The translations under genes and the position numbers were made by a program. Shown piece by piece: positions 24,101 through 34,105 of a DNA stretch of 64,000 nucleotides (position 1 is its first letter; each line of letters starts with the position of its first letter). The notes beneath the pieces are model-generated. The model was not told the DNA's origin. It saw only the letters and a list, made by a program, of their open reading frames with translations, and did no database searches. This DNA comes from Stomorhina lunata (taxonomy: Eukaryota > Arthropoda > Insecta > Diptera > Rhiniidae), in contig OW121742.1 of NCBI GenBank assembly GCA_933228675.1, positions 36,960,779 through 37,024,778 of the forward strand. The letters are read 5' to 3'.

Positions 24101-26685
24101 ATTAATAGGAAATTTTTCGAAAATTGACTATTTATAGGAAAATTTTCGAAAATTTAATATATAAAGGAAATTTTTCGAAAATTGACTATTTATAGAAAAT
24201 TGAATATTTGTAGGAAATTTTTCGAAAATTGACTATTTATAGGAAATTTTTCGAAAATTGACTATTTTTAGGAAATTTTTCGAAAATTGACTATTTATAG
24301 GAAATTTTTCGAAAATTGACTATTTTTAGGAAATTTTTCGAAAATTGACTATTTATAGAAAATTTTTCGAAAATTGACTATTTATAGGAAATTTTTCGAA
24401 AATTGACTATTTATAGGAAAATTTTCGAAAATTTAATATATAAAGGAAATTTTTCGAAAATTGACTATTTATAGAAAATTGAATATTTGTAGGAAATTTT
24501 TCGAAAATTGACTATTTATAGGAAATTTTTCGAAAATTGAAGCATAGCCGCGAATAACGTTGTAAGCGACAAAATTAAAATTGTTCGCAATTCGTAAAAA
24601 ACGTTTTTAAAGTAGCAGGCAATATATAGATAATTTGTTTTTCTAATTGTATTTTGATAGCGATAAGGTGCATAATTTTGGCTGATTTGGTGATTGAGCA
24701 ATGTAAAAGAGTCAAGTTAACTGTAATCTGCAAAAAAACAGGTTTTGTAAAAATCGACGTTTAAAACGTTATTCGCGGCTATGCTTCAATTGACTATTTT
24801 TAGGAAATTTTTCGAAAATTGACTATTTATAGGAAATTTTTCGAAAATTGACTATTTTTAGGAAATTTTTCGAAAATTGATTATTTATAGGAAATTTTTC
24901 GAAAATTCGGAAATTTTTAAAAAAAATTTCCTATTTTTAAAAATTTATTAAAAATTTCTTATTTTTATGGAAAATTTTCAAAAATTTCTTATTTTTATGG
25001 GAAATTTTTAAAAAAATTTCTTATTTTTATTGGAAATTTTTCAAAAATTTCTTATTTTTATAAAAAGTTTTTCAAAAATTTCTTATTTTTATAAATTTTT
25101 TTTTAAAGAATTTCTTATTTTTCAAAAATTTTTATAGGATATTTTTAAAAAATTTCGTATTTTTATAAAAAAATTTTATTTCTTATTTTTATAAGAAATG
25201 TTTTAAAAACTTCTTATTTTTATAGGAAATTTTTCAAAAATTTATTATTTTTAAAGGAAATTTTTTAAAAATTTATTATTCTTATAGGAAATTTTTAAAA
25301 AATATATTATTTTTATAGGAATTTTTTTTAAAAATTTCTCATTTTTACAGGAAATTTTTTAAGAATTTCTTATTTTTATTGAAAATGTTTAATAAACGAC
25401 CTTCGTGAAGCCTTACCAAGATACCTGTAGCAATAAAACTAAAAACTTTTCAGCACTTGCCAAACGCTGGTAATCTCCCTCGAAGTTTGTTATTGCTTCA
25501 ATATCTTCTTCCTTTTCCAAAAATTTTCTCAAGTCCTTAAGTCTCTCCAAATTCAGGACTTTATTATCTCCTCTACGTATAAGCTCTACAATATCTTCGG
25601 AACAGTACCTAGAACAATTTGCGAATATCATGCCTTTATTTGTCAGGATATAATAAGGCTTGTTTTGGACTTACCCCTTAAATTGGCTTAAGAATATATT
25701 AACTTTAAGACTACGCTGAGCATCCAACAGTTGAATCTTTTTGGTGTCCTTCTTACTACTTCCGTCAACCTCATCGGGAGCTTTGCTTATTCTATTCGAC
25801 GACTGCAAACTAAATAACTCCTCGATTTCTTTGAAATCTATAGCTACAATATATTTGTCCGAAGAACTTAGAGCCATTCTGGTCCATATATTCAATTTGT
25901 TCATGATTTTATGCGGCGCAATTTTAGTCCAATTAAAGGATTTAAGCTTTTTACCGGCTTTTGGAATGTTTTGTTGTGGAAAAGCCGGTGATTGTGATGA
26001 TTGTATAGGAGGAGGCGGTGGTCCGCCTCCGAAGCCGATAGGTGGGGGTGGAGGCGGCAAGCCAGGTGCTCCAGGAGGTAAGGGCGGTGGTGGTGGTAGC
26101 AGACCACCAGGTGGAGGCGGCGGAGGAGGAGCAGGATAAGGAGGTGGGCCAATAGGTGGCGGAGGTGGAGGAGCTGGAGGTGTTGGTAAAGATGATAGGG
26201 TTGGTGGAGGTGTTACTTTCAGCGAGGGCAAACTCTCATCAAATTCAACTATACCACTATCTTCGCTTGCTCTTTTCTTGTCATCCGCACTACACTTTTG
26301 ACACGAAAATGTGTGCGTTATCGAGGCCTGCAGCAAATGTTTAGCATCTTCTGTATTTTCCAATTGAGTTCCACGATGTACCAATTTTTCTATAACCTTC
26401 CACATGACATTGCACAATGTCTCATTTGGGTCGATACTTAGCAGATGATAGAGGATATTAAGAAATATCGTTTCATTTGAGGTTTTAGAGACCTATTAAA
26501 AGTTTAAAGTATTATCTGAATGAAATATTATATTTTTGTTAAATACCTTTTGCAAAATCGCCTGAAACACCTCAAAATGTGAATTCAAATTAATACTACT
26601 TGTGCTAATTGGTCTCGGTCTTTTAGTGCCCCGTTCGCCATCCGGTTCATCAAAGACAATGTCATCGATATCAAGTAAAGCTTTT
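12717..26685 (-). CDS. Formin A: INF2/Form3-type formin, ten exons, DID mostly missing
   Basis: This is an actin nucleation and elongation factor of the INF2 (Drosophila Form3) group. Exons in transcript order: 26685-26547, 26492-25675, 25608-25417, 23027-22927, 22870-22621, 22561-22179, 22121-21933, 19075-18863, 18799-17532, 15137-12717. All junctions keep frame, giving 1990 codons plus stop. Domains in order: the DID end (SINLNSHFEVFQAIL), LLSIDPNE..VIEKLVHRGTQLE, a CQKC motif, proline-rich FH1, FH2 (FNWTKIAPHKI, CYKLRIDSM, GNFLNSGGYGGNAAG), a Lys/Glu coiled coil, and a WH2/DAD-like NEDDLMTFLETSS. Then come two copies of a ~65-residue repeat and an 800-residue Ser/Arg tail. It is the downstream tandem partner of formin B. 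No N-terminal exons were found for it. It may be a separate gene or an alternative cassette of formin B. Gene class is near certain; gene boundaries are not. Confidence 0.88.
16237..16465 (-). pseudogene. mariner-family transposase C-terminal fragment
   Basis: The minus-strand frame reads GRGVVFRQDNAILKTSIVIR, then WELVREVLMHPQYSLDLAPIDYYLLLAM. This is the mariner block holding the second (QDNA) and third (DLAPIDY) catalytic aspartates. The first aspartate region and the N-terminal DNA-binding domain are absent, and several conserved residues are changed. It is a relic. Confidence 0.8.
16470..16745. repeat. Three-copy inverted repeat cluster fused to the mariner fragment
   Basis: TTTTTGCAAATCTTACAGAG, then TCTGGCA..TCAATTCTGGCTT and ATTCGTCGT..AATTC, occurs on the plus strand at about 16476-16567 and 16652-16740. 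It occurs in reverse complement between them (GACGACGAAATCTGCG...CTCTGTAAGATTTGCAAA, about 16573-16627). The left copy continues into the mariner frame, so that ORF's first ~20 residues come from this repeat. Confidence 0.65.
16955..17115. repeat. Dispersed repeat, copy 1 (partner at 56930-57095)
   Basis: It shares long near-identical words with 56930-57095: TTGCACTCCATAC, CTGTCAAATGTG, GAAGAACAAT, AAACAAACATACATTT, GACCACGT.TGTGT and CCTTAGCTTTC, in the same order and strand. No coding frame is conserved, so it is an interspersed element of unknown class. Confidence 0.6.
17407..17412 (-). promoter_or_regulatory. Candidate polyadenylation signal for the short formin A transcript
   Basis: AATAAA on the minus strand lies 66 bp past the TGA at 17478. 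It would fit 3' end formation of the short isoform if the 17531 donor is not used. I saw no canonical AATAAA just after the long-form stop at 12717. Confidence 0.4.
17478..18799 (-). CDS. Formin A internal/alternative terminal exon with two RRYS repeats
   Basis: Two units of about 65 residues share RRLGRRYSC(I/L)ND, LKEA/LREA, NLRTPS/SLRTPT, TKF.FSP and PRSSLAFSPT. Formin B has one unit (KVGRHISSINQEDVQEALRN). A Ser/Lys/Glu-rich stretch follows, and the open frame then ends VRMWKKGFSKRKKQKNI with TGA at 17478. A strong donor, ATG|GTACGT, lies at 17531 in phase 0 and fits the phase-0 acceptor at 15138. The exon therefore either stops here (1201-codon product) or splices on to the Ser/Arg tail. 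A TTTATT on the plus strand at 17407-17412 (AATAAA on the minus strand) supports the short form. Confidence 0.8.
18863..19075 (-). CDS. Formin A exon following the DAD-like exon
   Basis: Joined by GAT across the 2.9-kb intron, it encodes DINRKCRKAMPDLLNFNNQ and then a helical acidic stretch (ERERCYQQVLEAKNEVQFL, VGNMVEEALMEEMGLHQ). It has no obvious counterpart in formin B, apart from loose similarity to formin B exon 38652-38785. It ends at a GTCAGT donor before a 63-nt in-frame intron (18800-18862). Confidence 0.75.
19350..19390 (+). mobile_element. SINE-like (tRNA-derived) fragment
   Basis: CAGCCGTGGTATAGCAGG.TAGTCAT matches the start of the SINE at 56325, including its A-box-like TGGTATAGCAGG. 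The B-box part is not recognisable here, so this is a short fragment. Confidence 0.4.
19966..21010. repeat. Direct repeat of ~450-bp period, two full copies and one partial
   Basis: Copies at 20141-20550 and 20592-21010 share AAATGCGTTCGAAGTTTCTC, GTCCAATTGGCTGTGTTAG, GGGAATTACTTGGTCGCTTT, TAGATAGTTAACTC.ATCT and GTGGCGATCGTGATTTGGTG in order. A partial copy at 19966-20140 lacks the second half. The repeated ORFs here reflect the duplication and are not evidence of a gene. Confidence 0.8.
21933..22121 (-). CDS. Formin A WH2/DAD-like exon
   Basis: The exon encodes GNKGCLSNLRSSQTLPAKRL and ends KKNEDDLMTFLETSSISLDKK. The acidic DDLM.FL..S motif matches EEDDLMEFLRSSGQ in formin B and sits where INF2 has its WH2/DAD, which binds actin monomer and the DID. 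The preceding 57-nt intron (22122-22178) has GT..AG ends, is a multiple of three and is free of stops, so its retention would keep the frame. Confidence 0.75.
22179..25608 (-). CDS. Formin A FH2 core exons (four exons)
   Basis: Exons 25608-25417, 23027-22927, 22870-22621 and 22561-22179 encode the FH2 core. Landmarks are YCSEDIVELIRRGDNK, RLASAEKFLVLLLQVS, CYKLRIDSMIFKEEF, the post/linker signature GNFLNSGGYGGNAAGINL, KANKPGMHLLHL, and the C-terminal helix with EYFCQDLATFKVDECFEIF. The Lys/Glu-rich coiled end (ELEMKASLRQKQKEEQQ) is typical of INF2. The 2.4-kb intron between the first two exons is a 29-31-bp minisatellite carrying a MITE; the other introns are 56-66 nt. Confidence 0.9.
23050..25385. 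repeat. 29-31-bp minisatellite array in formin A intron
   Basis: Up to about 24905 the units are the 29-bp type (ATTGACTATTTATAGGAAA, TTTTTCGAAAA). Beyond that a diverged 31-bp type (TTTCTTATTTTTATAGGAAA) runs almost to the exon at 25417. A ~280-bp block is duplicated (24138 and 24418). A MITE interrupts the array at 24537-24789. The orientation is the same as in the msl-3 intron on the plus strand, although the host gene is on the minus strand. Confidence 0.93.
24537..24789. mobile_element. MITE with 25-bp perfect terminal inverted repeats, inserted in satellite
   Basis: Left end 24537-24561 (TTGAAGCATAGCCGCGAATA...) is the exact reverse complement of right end 24765-24789 (...TATTCGCGGCTATGCTTCAA). 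Because it lies in a 29-bp array, the empty site can be read directly: removing the element restores a normal unit (CGAAAATTGACTATTT). Whether TTGA/AATTGA belongs to the repeat ends or to a target duplication is ambiguous. The 253-bp body has no coding capacity. Confidence 0.85.
25675..26492 (-). CDS. Formin A FH1 exon
   Basis: It starts VSKTSNETIFLNILYHLLSIDP, matching formin B VADTPQEVPFLSILQHLLRIDP. A CxxC (FSCQKC) follows, then an FH1 of about 60 residues with at least six runs of four or more prolines; these bind profilin-actin in formins. FH2 opens with KKLKSFNWTKIAPHKI. The exon ends ...NIFLSQFKG at a phase-2 donor. The Gly-rich frame on the opposite strand is a shadow of the proline codons. 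Confidence 0.9.
26547..26685 (-). CDS. Formin A first visible exon (end of DID-like region)
   Basis: The exon encodes KALLDIDDIVFDEPDGERG and then SINLNSHFEVFQAILQK. The second half aligns with formin B GINLNSHLDVFYAILRQ and with the LNSH..VF motif of INF2. The preceding QLDVFDEQRE-type segment is shortened. It enters with one base completing a split codon and leaves in phase 0, exactly as formin B exon 46275-46422. There is no start codon in the exon, so at least one upstream exon is required. Confidence 0.8.
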
Positions 26686-26739
26686 CTGAAATAGTTTTAG
26701 GGTATTTTGCAAATAAATTTTTTAATAATTTACTTTTTA

Positions 26740-27220
26740 AAGAAATTTTGAGAAAATTGACTTTTTATAGGAACTTTTTCGAATTTTGAATTTTCAAGGA
26801 AATTTTTCTTCGAAAATTGACTTTTTATTGAATTTTTTCGAAAATTGACTATTTATAGGAAATTTTTCGAAAATTGACTATTTATAGGAAATTTTTCGAA
26901 AATTGACTATTTATAGGAAATTTTTCGAAAATTGACTATTTATAGGAAATTTTTCGAAAATTTACTATTTATAGGAAATTTTTTGAAAATTGACTATTTA
27001 TAGGAAATTTTTTGAAAATTGACTATTTATAGGAAATTTTTTGAAAATTGACTATTTACAGGAAATTTTTCGAAAATAGACTTTTTATAAGAAAATTTCC
27101 TATAAATAGTCACAGGAAATTTTTCGAAAATTGACTATTTATAGGAAATTTTTCGAGAATAGACTATTTACAGGAATTTTTTCGAAAATAGACTTTTTAT
27201 AAGAAATTTTTTGAAAAATT
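26740..27220. repeat. 29-bp minisatellite array just upstream of formin A's first visible exon
   Basis: About 15 units of the TTGACTATTTATAGGAAA type, in the same plus-strand orientation as at 23050-24905. One inverted unit (AATTTCCTATAAATAGTC, about 27092-27110) is embedded. Degenerate A/T sequence leads into the next array. Confidence 0.9.
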
Positions 27221-27394
27221 TTATAGTCTTTTTTTTTTTTTAATAATTTTCATAAAAACAAGATATTTTAGAAAAATTTTCGATACTAATAAGAAAATTT
27301 AAAAAATTTTTAAAAATTTCCTGGAAATTTCTGAAAATTTAAAAATTTCTTAGAAATTTCTGAAAATTTTCCTAAAAAAATAAGAAAAAAAAAA

Positions 27395-28515
27395 AACAAA
27401 AATACAAAATTGTTTAAAAATTTCCAAAAAAAATTAGAAATTTTGAAGAAAATTTTCTATGAAAATAAGAAATTTTTGAAAAATTTCCTATAAAAATAAG
27501 AAATTTTTGAAAAATTTCCTATAAAAATAAGAAATTTTTGAAAAATTTCCTATAAAAATAAGAAATTTTTGAAAAATTTCCTATAAAAATAAGAAATTTT
27601 TGAAAAATTTCCTATAAAAATAAGAAATTTTTGAAAAATTTCCTATAAAAATAAATTTTTGAAAAATTTCCTATAAAAATAAGAAATTTTTGAAAAATTT
27701 CCTATAAAAATAAGAAATTTTTGAAAAATTTCCTATAAAAATAAGAAATTTTTGAAAAATTTCCTATAAAAATAAGAAATTTTTGAAAAATTTCCTATAA
27801 AAATAAGAAATTTTTGTAAAATTTCCTATAAAAATAAGAAATTTTTGTAAAATTTCCTATAAAAATAAGAAATTTTTGAAAAATTTCCTATAAAAATAAG
27901 AAATTTTTGAAAAATTTCCTATAAAAATAAGAAATTTTTGAAAATTTTGCTATAAAAATAAGAAATTTTTGAAAATTTTGCTATAAAAATAAGAAATTTT
28001 TGAAAAATTTCCTATAAAAATAAGAAATTTTTGAAAAATTTCCTATAAAAATAAGAAATTTTTGAAAAATTTCCTATAAAAATAAGAAATTTTTGAAAAA
28101 TTTCCTATAAAAATAAGAAATTTTTGAAAAATTTCCTATAAAAATAAGAAATTTTTGAAAAATTTCCTATAAAAATAAGAAATTTTTGAAAAATTTCCTA
28201 AAAAAATAAAAATTTTTGAAAAATTTCCTATAAAAATAAGAAATTTTTGAAAAATTTCCTATAAAAATAAGAAATTTTTAAAAAATTTCCTATAAAAATA
28301 AGAAATTTTTTAAAAATTTCCTATAAAAATAAGAAATTTTTGAAAAATTTCCTATAAAAATAAGAAATTTTTGAAAAATTTCCTATAAAAATAAGAAATT
28401 TTTGAAAAATTTCCTGTAAAAATAATAAATTTTTGAAAAATTTCTTTATGAAATAAGAAATTTTTGAAAACTTTCCAATAAAAACAAGAAAATTTTTGAA
28501 AATTTTCTTATAAGT
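27395..28515. repeat. 31-bp minisatellite array, reverse orientation
   Basis: Units read AAATTTTTGAAAAATTTCC then TATAAAAATAAG, the reverse complement of the family at 29525-32735. Roughly 34 units; most are near identical, with variants at the edges. Confidence 0.95.
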
Positions 28516-29524
28516 GTAAGAAAATGTTTATGTTCCCAGATTTACAATATTCCACTTCATTTCAAATTGTATAATAATTGAGTCATTAAATGGATATTTA
28601 TTTCAATATTTTATCATAATATTTTCAATATTAAGTCACAATTTGTGGTTACTTTTTGTATATTTATAAAACTATTTGGGGGATTCACAAGGTATCCTAT
28701 CAAAAAGTATTGCCATAAAATCGAATTGACATAATGTTTCAAAATAGATATACAAATTTATTTTTAAATTTCAAACAAAAACCGGCAATAATGAAGAGAA
28801 TAATACAACTCTTGTAATAATTTACAACATGCAACAGATACAATAGCTTGTGAACTGAGCAATTATGACTGTATAAATAGAGATTAATGTGATTAACAAG
28901 CCGCAGTTACAATTTTAGTAATGTTTATTGGAAAATTGAAACAAAAATTTCCAATTTCACAATTTAATAATGGAATGACGCATTTTGTAGATTTGATTTG
29001 AAAGAATCAAAAATCCAATCACTCTAAATCATTTTCACTCGAACTAAATTTAGTTTTAAATTTAACTTGTTTCACTTAATTTCATCAACTGATTTCTATT
29101 TAATAAACTTGTCTTAAGTGATATTTTTATTCCGAAATTATACCCACTTATTTAAATTTTCATTTGTTAAATCTTTTTTCAAATTTTCCATAATTTTTTC
29201 GTTTCCGTTTGAAGACCCGTGTCATTAAAAAAAAGAGATCCGTTTGTTGGGGATATAAAAACTGAACTAAACGTCTATAAAACGAAATGGTTTAGAATTT
29301 GTAATACAAACGAGAAAGTTATGACTCCGCTAAGGATCTAAATTTATATCTGAGGTTTTACTTTATAATAAGAAATCAAAAGTTTATATAAACGCGTATC
29401 TACTAGATTTATTTTTGTGTACGATAGAATTACAAATAATTTTTAAAATTACTATTAAAATGGTTTTCATTCAGAAAAATTTTGATATTCATAGACGAAA
29501 TTGTGGGGAGACTAAATATAATTT
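28516..29524. other. Unique AT-rich spacer between inverted arrays
   Basis: About 1 kb with no repeat and no recognisable exon on either strand. TATAAATAG at 28872-28880 is followed about 25 bases later by GCAGTTAC, which could be a plus-strand core promoter, but no reading frame follows. A minus-strand promoter or first exon for formin A could lie here; I cannot show one. Confidence 0.5.
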
Positions 29525-32500
29525 ATGCAATTTTTAAAAATTTCTTATTTTTATAGGAAATTTTTTAAAAATATCTTATTTTTAAAGGAAATTTTTAAAA
29601 AATTTCTCATATTTATAGGAAATTTTTTAAAAATTTCTTATTTTTATAGGAATTTTTATTTTCAAAAATTTCTTATAAATTATTCAAAAATTTCTTATTT
29701 TAATAGGAAAATTTTCAAAAATTTTTTATTTTTATAGGAAATTTTTCAAAAATTTCTTATTTATAGGAAATTTTTCAAAAATTTCTTTTTTTTATAGGAA
29801 ATTTTTCTATTTTTTTTAACAAATTTTTCAAAAAATTATTTTTTTATAGGAAATTTTTAAAAAATTCTTATTTTTATAGGAAATTTTTCAAAAATTTCTT
29901 ATTTTTATAGGAAATTTTTCAAAAATTTCTTATTTTTATAGGAAATTTTTCAAAAATTTCTTATTTTTATAGGAAATTTTTCAAAAATTTCTTATTTTTA
30001 TAGGAAATTTTTCAAAAATTTCTTATTTTTATAGGAAATTTTTCAAAAATTTCTTATTTTTATAGGAAATTTTTCAAAAATTTCTTATTTTTATAGGAAA
30101 TTTTTCAAAAATTTCTTATTTTTATAGGAAATTTTTCAAAAATTTCTTATTTTTATAGGAAATTTTTCAAAAATTTCTTATTTTTATAGGAAATTTTTCA
30201 AAAATTTCTTATTTTTATAGGAAATTTTTCAAAAATTTCTTATTTTTATAGGAAATTTTTCAAAAATTTCTTATTTTTATAGGAAATTTTTCAAAAATTT
30301 CTTATTTTTATAGGAAATTTTTCAAAAATTTCTTATTTTTATAGGAAATTTTTCAAAAATTTCTTATTTTTATAGGAAATTTTTCAAAAATTTCTTATTT
30401 TTATAGGAAATTTTTCAAAAATTTCTTATTTTTATAGGAAATTTTTCAAAAATTTCTTATTTTTATAGGAAATTTTTCAAAAATTTCTTATTTTTATAGG
30501 AAATTTTTCAAAAATTTCTTATTTTTATAGGAAATTTTTCAAAAATTTCTTATTTTTATAGGAAATTTTTCAAAAATTTCTTATTTTTATAGGAAATTTT
30601 TCAAAAATTTCTTATTTTTATAGGAAATTTTTCAAAAATTTCTTATTTTTATAGGAAATTTTTCAAAAATTTCTTATTTTTATAGGAAATTTTTCAAAAA
30701 TTTCTTATTTTTATAGGAAATTTTTCAAAAATTTCTTATTTTTATAGGAAATTTTTCAAAAATTTCTTATTTTTATAGGAAATTTTTCAAAAATTTCTTA
30801 TTTTTATAGGAAATTTTTCAAAAATTTCTTATTTTTATAGGAAATTTTTCAAAAATTTCTTATTTTTATAGGAAATTTTTCAAAAATTTCTTATTTTTAT
30901 AGGAAATTTTTCAAAAATTTCTTATTTTTATAGGAAATTTTTCAAAAATTTCTTATTTTTATAGGAAATTTTTCAAAAATTTCTTATTTTTATAGGAAAT
31001 TTTTCAAAAATTTCTTATTTTTATAGGAAATTTTTCAAAAATTTCTTATTTTTATAGGAAATTTTTCAAAAATTTCTTATTTTTTTAGGAAATTTTTCAA
31101 AAATTTCTTATTTTTTTAGGAAATTTTTCAAAAATTTCTTATTTTTATAGGAAATTTTTCAAAAATTTCTTATTTTTATAGGAAATTTTTCAAAAATTTC
31201 TTATTTTTATAGGAAATTTTTCAAAAATTTCTTATTTTTATAGGAAATTTTTCAAAAATTTCTTATTTTTATAGGAAATTTTTCAAAAATTTCTTATTTT
31301 TATAGGAAATTTTTCAAAAATTTCTTATTTTTATAGGAAATTTTTCAAAAATTTCTTATTTTTATAGGAAATTTTTCAAAAATTTCTTATTTTTATAGGA
31401 AATTTTTCAAAAATTTCTTATTTTTATAGGAAATTTTTCAAAAATTTCTTATTTTTATAGGAAATTTTTCAAAAATTTCTTATTTTTATAGGAAATTTTT
31501 CAAAAATTTCTAATTTTTATAGGAAATTTTTCAAAAATTTCTTATTTTTATAGGAAATTTTTCAAAAATTTCTTATTTTTATAGGAAATTTTTCAAAAAT
31601 TTCTTATTTTTATAGGAAATTTTTCAAAAATTTCTTATTTTTATAGGAAATTTTTCAAAAATTTCTTATTTTTATAGAAAATTTTTCAAAAATTTCTTAT
31701 TTTTATAGGAAATTTTTCAAAAATTTCTTATTTTTATAGGAAATTTTTCAAAAATTTCTTATTTTTATAGGAAATTTTTCAAAAATTTCTTATTTTTATA
31801 GGAAATTTTTCAAAAATTTCTTATTTTTATAGGAAATTTTTCAAAAATTTCTTATTTTTATAGGAAATTTTTCAAAAATTTCTTATTTTTATAGGAAATT
31901 TTTCAAAAATTTCTTATTTTTATAGGAAAATTTTCAAAAATTTCTTATTTTTTTAGGAAATTTTTCAAAAATTTCTTAATTTTATAGCAAATTTTTCAAA
32001 AATTTCTTATTTTTATAGGAAATTTTTGAAAAATTTGTTATATTAATAGGAAATTTTTAATAAAATTTCTTATAGAAAATTTTTCAAAAATTTCTTATTT
32101 TTATAGGAAATTTTTCAAAATTTCTTATTTTTGTAGGAAATTTTTCAAAATTTTCTTGTTTTTATAGGGAATTTTTCAAAAATTTCTTGTTTTTATAGGA
32201 AATTTTTCAAAATTTTCTTATTTTTATAGGAAATTTTACAAAAATTTCTTATTTTTATAGGAAATTTTACAAAAATTGCTTATTTTGATAGCAAATTTTT
32301 CAAAACTTTCTTATTTTTATAGGAAATTTTTCAAAAATTTCTTATTTTTATAGGAAATTTTTCAAAAATTTCTTATTTTTATAGGAAATTTTCAAAACTT
32401 TCTTATTTTTATAGGAAATTTTAGAAAAGTCTTATTTTTATAGGAAATTTTTCAAAAGTTTCTTATTTTTATAGGAAATTTTTCAAAAATTTCTTATTTT

Positions 32501-32735
32501 TATAGGAAAATTTTCAAAAATTTTTTATTTTTATAGGAAATTTTTAAAAAATTTCTTATTTTTATAGAAAATTTTTCAAAAATTTCCTATTTTTATAGGA
32601 AAATTTTCAAAACTTTTTTATTTTTATAAGAAATTTTTCAAAAATTTCTTATTATATAAGAAATTTTTTTAAAACTTGTTATTTTTATAAGAAATTTTTC
32701 AAAAATTTCTTACTTCTATTGGAAATATTTGAAAT
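29525..32735. repeat. 31-bp minisatellite array, ~100 units, forward orientation
   Basis: Units of 31 bp read TTTCTTATTTTTATAGGAAA followed by TTTTTCAAAAA. About 60 consecutive units (roughly 29880-31920) are nearly identical, while both edges decay. Each unit contains the palindrome AAATTTTTCAAAAATTT (8-nt arms around C). This is the largest and most homogeneous array in the window. Confidence 0.97.
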
Positions 32736-34105
32736 ATTTTTTGAAATGAAAGAAAGTTTTTCTTTTTATTGTTTAATATTATTTTATTTAATTTCTTCTT
32801 ATATATTTTGTTGTTTTTAACTTCTTAATTTTAAATATTATAATTCTATTATTTAATTATTTTTTTTAAAAAATGATAAAACATATAAAAACAATAAATT
32901 AAAATATTTTGAATTATTTTGTTGTTGTTAACATTGTGTTTTTGTTGTCAGTTTTTAATAATTAATTAACTATTTTTAAGGTTTAAATTTACTTAAAAAC
33001 TAAAGTAAATTATTTATTTGATAGATTAAGGAAAACTTATGTCATTTAAAAAAATTAGTTATAAATTAGTATTAAAATTATTTAAATTTTTTCTTTAAAT
33101 TTTAGTTTTAGTTAAGTATTTTTGTTATATTTTTTATAAAGTAAAATCTAGAAAAATTTTTTTTTTAGTATTTTTGTGTAAAATTATTAAAAAATGTTAG
33201 AGAGTGAGACAGAGTGTCTTAAGTCTAGATTTTTGAATTTCAATTTTATTAAAGAAAATTGTCCATATTTCAATATTATTTGAATTTCAAATATTTTTTT
33301 GTGTTAATGTCAGTTACATTGCCTGTTTTCGTTTTATTGATTAAAGTTTTAATTGATTTTCAAAATTTGTGACTTGTTGGTGTTAGAGGCACCACTTTTT
33401 TGTTTTATTTTTGTTTACCTATTTTCCTATTTAAACATTTAGTATTAAATTGTTAAAAACATTTTTCTTTAGTTAATATAATAAATTCTACAGGGGAGAC
33501 AAAAATACACAATATTGCTTTAAATCTGATTCGATTTCTTAAGATTTCCTTAAAGAAAATCTAAGTTTCTTTATTTTGGCTTTTGAAACCTTTAATTTGG
33601 AAAAATTATATCAAAACTTGTGCATATTTTTATAAATTTTGAAACTGCTTTTATTTATACAATTTAAGGCCATATTGTGTTTTTTTCTTTTAAAAAGTTT
33701 ATTCGAGGTTCTTGGGGTTCTAATCGCTACAGATTCTATATAAAAATATATAACTTTTGATTTTATTTTGTTTGAAAAGTTCTAAGACATTTTGGATTTA
33801 TTGCTACTTTTCATTTAGATACTAATATTTTCAATATTTTTAATTTTTGATTTCAAAAATAAGTTATTTTGTAAGTTTTTAAAGATTCTTGTTATTTGAT
33901 TTTGGACGGTTTTTAATTAATTAATTTAAGATTTTATATTCTTTTTTTAACATTTAAGGACGTTTTTGTTGTTTTCAAGGTATTTTTGTTTTTTGATTTT
34001 TGGTTTCTATTTAAATAAAACATTTAACTTTTTTTATAGATTTTTTAAACTATTGATTTGTTATGGAAACGATTTTGGTTTTCTAGGGAAATATTATATA
34101 AGAAT
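32736..34105. other. AT-rich spacer, no gene seen
   Basis: T-rich unique sequence between a forward and a reverse array. There is no reading frame above background and no splice-flanked exon that continues formin A or B. It is the only sizeable non-repeat block, besides 28516-29524, where formin A 5' exons could lie. Confidence 0.5.

Noticed and set aside
25741..26139. Gly-rich frame on the plus strand opposite formin A FH1
   Set aside because: It is the antisense of proline codons (CCN/GGN); the minus-strand frame has splice sites and FH1/FH2 motifs.
28872..28910. TATAAATAG plus initiator-like GCAGTTAC
   Set aside because: No reading frame follows on the plus strand, and such words are expected by chance in AT-rich DNA.
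29525..29737. 70-codon Phe/Tyr/Lys-rich frame in the satellite (similar frames at 60089 and 63082)
   Set aside because: Frame created by 31-bp units; no constraint or start context; interrupted by length variants.
27395..32735. CRISPR-like regular arrays (31-bp direct repeats)
   Set aside because: Repeats are contiguous, with no unique spacers, and the locus is a fly nuclear genome; these are minisatellites.
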